Part shown: piece after piece, positions 60,989-64,000 of the stretch
Position numbering within the stretch: position 1 is the first letter of the stretch
Layout: every line of letters starts with the position of its first letter
Assembly (NCBI GenBank): GCA_040776905.1
Contig: JAXGZQ010000001.1
Coordinates: 1,178,001 to 1,242,000, forward strand
Length of the DNA stretch: 64,000 nucleotides
Direction of reading: 5' to 3'
From: SLHU01 sp009929975
GTDB lineage: Bacteria; Bacillota; Clostridia; Saccharofermentanales; UBA5734
Position numbers and translations under genes: made by a program
The notes under the pieces: generated by a model
The model's input: the letters and a program-made list of their open reading frames with translations, nothing else
Databases searched by the model: none
What the model was told of the DNA's origin: nothing

Positions 60989-62770
60989 ATGACTCAGATG
61001 CCGATTCCCCGCCCCGAATATCCGCGACCGCAGCTGGTTCGTTCACAGTGGCAGAACTTGAATGGTCCATGGCAGTTCGCCTTTGATCCCGGCAACAGTG
61101 GCAGGGAACGCAAGTGGTTCCGCGATGAACACTCCCTGCCGCTGCAGATTCAGGTTCCTTTCTGTCCAGAGTCCAGGCTGTCCGGTCTCGGTGAGACCGA
61201 TTTTGTCGCGGCAGTCTGGTACCGGCGCAGTTTCACACTGCCGTCTGAGCTTAAGGGACAGCGGGTCATCCTGCACTTCGGCGCGGTGGACTATCAATGC
61301 GAAGTCTGGATCAACCAGCAGCCGGTCGGCCGCCACCAGGGCGGCTACAGCAGTTTCTCCTTTGATATCACCCGTCTGGTTCACGACGGAGACAATACCC
61401 TCACGGTCTATGCGGCGGATGATGTCCGCAGCGGCCGGCAGCCGGCAGGCAAACAAAGCTCCCGCTATCACTCCTACAGCTGTTCCTATACCCGGACAAC
61501 CGGAATCTGGCAGACGGTCTGGCTGGAGCTTGTCGGGAATGATTACATCGAGCAGCTGGGCATCCGCGCGGACTGGGCCAATCGCCAGGTACTCCTCACG
61601 CCGCAGATCTGCCGTCACAGCGACAAGCCACTGACCCTGACCGCCCGCCTGGAAGATCCGGAGAATGGTGATATTCTCGCGTCCGGCCAGATCAGGGCCC
61701 AGGCCGGCAGCCAGAGCCTCATGCTGACACCGGAACCGGCGGCAGCCGCTGCCTTGCGTCCATGGCAGCCCGGGCAGGCGGTGCTGTATGACCTTGACCT
61801 TGCACTGACGGATGCGGATGGCCGGTTGATTGACCACGTCCGCTCCTATTGCGGTTTCCGCGATCTGGAGCTGCGCGCCGCCGGCCTGTACATCAATGGC
61901 GAACCTGTTTTCCAGCGTTTGATTCTCGATCAGGGATTTTATCCGGAGGGGATCTATACCGCCCCGGACGACGCGGCCCTGCGCCAGGATATCGAACTGG
62001 CGATGTCACTCGGATTCAATGGCGCACGGCTGCATCAAAAAGTGTTTGAACCGCGCTTCCTCTACTGGGCGGACCGTCTCGGCTATCTTGTCTGGGGCGA
62101 GCATGCCAGTTGGGAGCTCGATCACAGCCAGCCGGAAGCGCTGATGTATTTTCTGCCTGAATGGCTGGAAATTGTCCGCCGCGACCTCAGCCATCCGGCC
62201 ATTATCGGCTGGTGCCCCTTTAATGAGACCTGGGACATCAAGGGCCGCAAACAATGTGACGCGGTGATCGAGCAGACCTATCTGGTCACCAAAGCAATCG
62301 ATCCGAGCCGTCCGGTGATCGACACGAGCGGCAACTATCATGTCCGGACCGATCTGTTTGATATCCATGATTATGAGCAGGATGTCCGGCGTTTTGCCGA
62401 GAAATTCGATCCCATGCAGGACGGGGCCTCCGCTTATGTGACTTATCCGGACCGTCAGCGCTACGAGGGCCAGCCATATTTCGTCAGTGAATATGGCGGT
62501 GCCTGGTGGAGCCCGGGACAGGAGGGCGGCTGGGGCTATGGCCAGCAGCCGCACAGTGAAGCGGAATTCCTGGAACGGTATCGCGGCCTGACTGAAGTCC
62601 TGCTGCGCAATGAAAAAATCTGTGCGTTCTGCTATACGCAGCTGACCAATGTCGAGCAGGAGCAGAACGGCCTGTACACCTACGACCGCCAGATGAAGTT
62701 TTCTGCGGAGACCTATGAGGCAATCCGCCGGATCAACAGCCAGCCGGCCGCGTTCGAAAAAATCCGCTGA
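60989..62770 (+). CDS. Glycoside hydrolase family 2
   Basis: A 593-residue GH2 enzyme. The sugar-binding domain (WQFAFDPGN, YQCEVWINQQPVG), the immunoglobulin-like domain and the TIM barrel are in order. Acid/base is Glu413 (GWCPFNETWD) and nucleophile Glu501 (FVSEYGGAWW). GH2 covers beta-galactosidases, glucuronidases, mannosidases and arabinosidases; specificity not visible. No signal peptide. The ATG at 60989 follows AGGAGGTACAGATCC. Confidence 0.87.
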   Translation: MTQMPIPRPEYPRPQLVRSQWQNLNGPWQFAFDPGNSGRERKWFRDEHSLPLQIQVPFCPESRLSGLGETDFVAAVWYRRSFTLPSELKGQRVILHFGAVDYQCEVWINQQPVGRHQGGYSSFSFDITRLVHDGDNTLTVYAADDVRSGRQPAGKQSSRYHSYSCSYTRTTGIWQTVWLELVGNDYIEQLGIRADWANRQVLLTPQICRHSDKPLTLTARLEDPENGDILASGQIRAQAGSQSLMLTPEPAAAAALRPWQPGQAVLYDLDLALTDADGRLIDHVRSYCGFRDLELRAAGLYINGEPVFQRLILDQGFYPEGIYTAPDDAALRQDIELAMSLGFNGARLHQKVFEPRFLYWADRLGYLVWGEHASWELDHSQPEALMYFLPEWLEIVRRDLSHPAIIGWCPFNETWDIKGRKQCDAVIEQTYLVTKAIDPSRPVIDTSGNYHVRTDLFDIHDYEQDVRRFAEKFDPMQDGASAYVTYPDRQRYEGQPYFVSEYGGAWWSPGQEGGWGYGQQPHSEAEFLERYRGLTEVLLRNEKICAFCYTQLTNVEQEQNGLYTYDRQMKFSAETYEAIRRINSQPAAFEKIR

Positions 62771-62780
62771 ACAGCACGAT

Positions 62781-63452
62781 TCACCCGGGCCGAACGACGG
62801 TCAGGCTGTAGAAGGTGAAATGACCGGACCATGGCCGGCGCATCGCTGATACATCAAGATAACGCGGCGTGGTGGTCCAGCCATCCTGAACCTGAAGCAG
62901 CAGCCGTCGGCTTTCCCGGCCGGCGGCTTTTCTCTGCCACAACTGGCAGCCGGTCACCGTTACCGTATGAAAGCCGTAATGTCCAAACGCGATATTCATC
63001 AGATACGGCTGGTTCTGCCCGGTCAGGCGGAGCATCCGCCGCGGGCCGGCCATGAGCCAGGAGCGACCGGTTCCGGGCCGGTCAAGCCAGCGCCAGACAC
63101 GCCGGATAATCGCGGTCAGCCGGAAGGGATTGGTCCGGCCCTTGACCGGGCGGAACCCGTGTCCTGCCGCGATCCGGCTGATCATCTCATAAAGTGCGTC
63201 CGGAGCCTCCGGCAGCTGTGTCAGATGATGTTTCCGGCGCAGCCAGATGAACACACTGGTCAGCGCGGTCATCGAACAGCCGCCGCGGCCCTCACGGATC
63301 TGCCGGATCAGCAGCGGCGGCGGCGGCGGCAGGACGGATATCGGCTGCCGCAGCGTCCACTCTCCGCCGTAACGTTCCGCCAGATAGCGGTCGATCGTTT
63401 TTTCAACCACATAGCCCTTGAGCTGGCCCTGCCACTGTTTCGTTTTCTTCAT
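62781..63452 (-). CDS. Unrecognised protein with possible papain-like Cys-His-Asp triad
   Basis: A 223-residue protein I cannot assign with certainty. GRGGCSMTALTSVFIWLRRK (Cys59 at a helix start), FGHYGFHTVTVTG (His162 in a strand) and PRYLDVS (Asp200) have the order and setting of C39-like or papain-like cysteine peptidases. A proline run (VLPPPPPLL) lies before the cysteine. No signal peptide or membrane segment. It is convergent with the GH2 gene, which ends 10 bases away. It could be a housekeeping peptidase or a non-enzymatic member. Confidence 0.5.
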   Translation of the reverse strand: MKKTKQWQGQLKGYVVEKTIDRYLAERYGGEWTLRQPISVLPPPPPLLIRQIREGRGGCSMTALTSVFIWLRRKHHLTQLPEAPDALYEMISRIAAGHGFRPVKGRTNPFRLTAIIRRVWRWLDRPGTGRSWLMAGPRRMLRLTGQNQPYLMNIAFGHYGFHTVTVTGCQLWQRKAAGRESRRLLLQVQDGWTTTPRYLDVSAMRRPWSGHFTFYSLTVVRPG

Positions 63453-63525
63453 CGACGGCCACCACCCCTGTCAGAGATCACAGGATATCCTGCTGTAACA
63501 GCCGGTCGGCCGTTACAAATTCATC

Positions 63526-63555
63526 ATGACAGATATCACCGCGATAGGCTAGAAT
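63526..63555 (+). promoter_or_regulatory. Promoter for the ferredoxin gene
   Basis: ATGACA (63526-63531) and TAGAAT (63550-63555) are 18 bases apart, 20 bases before the start. The GGAGG of the gene follows at 63563-63567. Confidence 0.6.
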
Positions 63556-63574
63556 AAGAAACGGAGGAATCACG

Positions 63575-63763
63575 ATGCGATTGATCATAGAGGCTCAAAT
63601 CTGTATCGGCTGTGGATTATGCGAACAGATCTGTCCGCATGTGTTCCAGCTGACCGATGAAATGGTGGCTGTTGTCCGGCAAAGCACCATCGCTGTTCAT
63701 GACGTGGCAGCGGTTGACGATGCCACCACCGCCTGTCCGGTTCAGGCGATCCGCTGGGAATGA
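63575..63763 (+). CDS. Single-cluster [4Fe-4S] ferredoxin
   Basis: A 62-residue ferredoxin. One cluster is bound by CIGCGLCEQIC together with the cysteine in TACPVQAI near the C-terminus. The ending AIRWE is common in this type. It carries one-electron transfers; partners are not in the neighbourhood. The start at 63575 has GGAGGAATCACG before it. Confidence 0.9.
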   Translation: MRLIIEAQICIGCGLCEQICPHVFQLTDEMVAVVRQSTIAVHDVAAVDDATTACPVQAIRWE

Positions 63764-63829
63764 AGCCGGTGGCCCTTGCTTTTCACGCCAGGCTGCGGCA
63801 AATCGTCTCGCGCAAGGGGGTCGAAGTGC

Positions 63830-63835
63830 TATAAT
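63830..63835 (+). promoter_or_regulatory. -10 element before the gene at the right edge
   Basis: A perfect TATAAT lies 81 bases before the next start; no clear -35 is seen at the usual distance. Confidence 0.4.
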
Positions 63836-63915
63836 GGCAAAGATTGAACAGTGATTATTTGATGGTCCATCTGCCGGCCACAGCAGATCAGCAGCATTCA
63901 GGAGTTCGTAACATC

Positions 63916-64000
63916 ATGAGAATGAAACAACACGATTACCCCTATTATGAGACAACAAAATTCGAGGATTTCCGTATCATGGTGGAAAATGTTGCCACCC
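63916..64000 (+). CDS. N-terminus of a probable AMP-binding (acyl-CoA synthetase) protein, partial
   Basis: The open frame starts MRMKQHDYPYYETTKFEDFR and runs off the window. The YPYYE-TKFEDFRIMVENVA pattern is the common beginning of long-chain acyl-CoA synthetase-like AMP-binding enzymes in Bacillota. Only 28 codons are visible, so the call rests on that resemblance. No strong ribosome binding site is seen upstream. Confidence 0.4.
   Translation, partial: MRMKQHDYPYYETTKFEDFRIMVENVAT

Noticed and set aside
1..64000. CRISPR array or replication origin
   Set aside because: No set of regularly spaced direct repeats with variable spacers, and no DnaA-box cluster or dnaA gene, was found on reading the window.

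Overview
The window looks like a chromosome segment of an anaerobic Bacillota (Clostridia-type) bacterium. Supporting signs are class III fructose-bisphosphatase, a CarD regulator, a SleB-type cell-wall hydrolase, a barnase/barstar pair, Rex, [FeFe] hydrogenases and strong GGAGG ribosome binding sites. The lineage cannot be fixed from sequence alone. Base composition splits the window in two: about 1-26.6 kb is moderate in GC with AT-rich patches, and 27-64 kb is clearly GC-rich. The change falls at a pair of tRNA-Ser genes.

1-6.2 kb is mobile-element debris: the end of an IS3-family element driven into a VirB4-type conjugation ATPase gene, an AT-rich two-gene insert (GFA-like protein and an internally repeated small protein), and an M23 conjugation protein cut off by a complete IS21-family element whose istA is decayed.

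6.2-25.4 kb is the highlight, a minus-strand redox island. In order of transcription it has rex and lysR; malate dehydrogenase and fumarase; then a tightly packed 14-gene run: hdrB-hdrC-hdrA-flxD-flxC-flxB-flxA, fumarate reductase iron-sulfur and flavin subunits, an AspT/YidE-type carrier, a [2Fe-2S] thioredoxin-like ferredoxin, a PAS-containing sensory [FeFe] hydrogenase, a SpoIIE-type phosphatase and a group B-like [FeFe] hydrogenase. Together they suggest a soluble reductive C4 pathway (oxaloacetate to malate to fumarate to succinate) in which NADH oxidation by an Flx-Hdr complex could be bifurcated between ferredoxin (then H2) and fumarate. Exact 14-bp arrays of ATCGAT lie over the rex promoter and upstream of malate dehydrogenase and point to a shared operator. 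IS21-family ends flank the island on both sides, and a serine-recombinase fragment next to tRNA-Ser genes lies on the right, so it may have been acquired.

26.6-64 kb is ordinary GC-rich chromosome: remnants of a carotenoid-type oxidoreductase and glycosyltransferase fused by deletion, a DUF2254 protein, ABC exporters, an MBOAT/DHHW acyl-transfer pair, two EamA transporters, a phytoene/squalene synthase plus CrtI-type desaturase, NagB, an esterase, CarD, a lipoprotein barnase with barstar, Fbp, a heterodimeric ABC exporter, a NitT/TauT-type importer, a SleB hydrolase, a DEAD-box helicase, two glycoside hydrolases, a ferredoxin and the start of a probable acyl-CoA synthetase.
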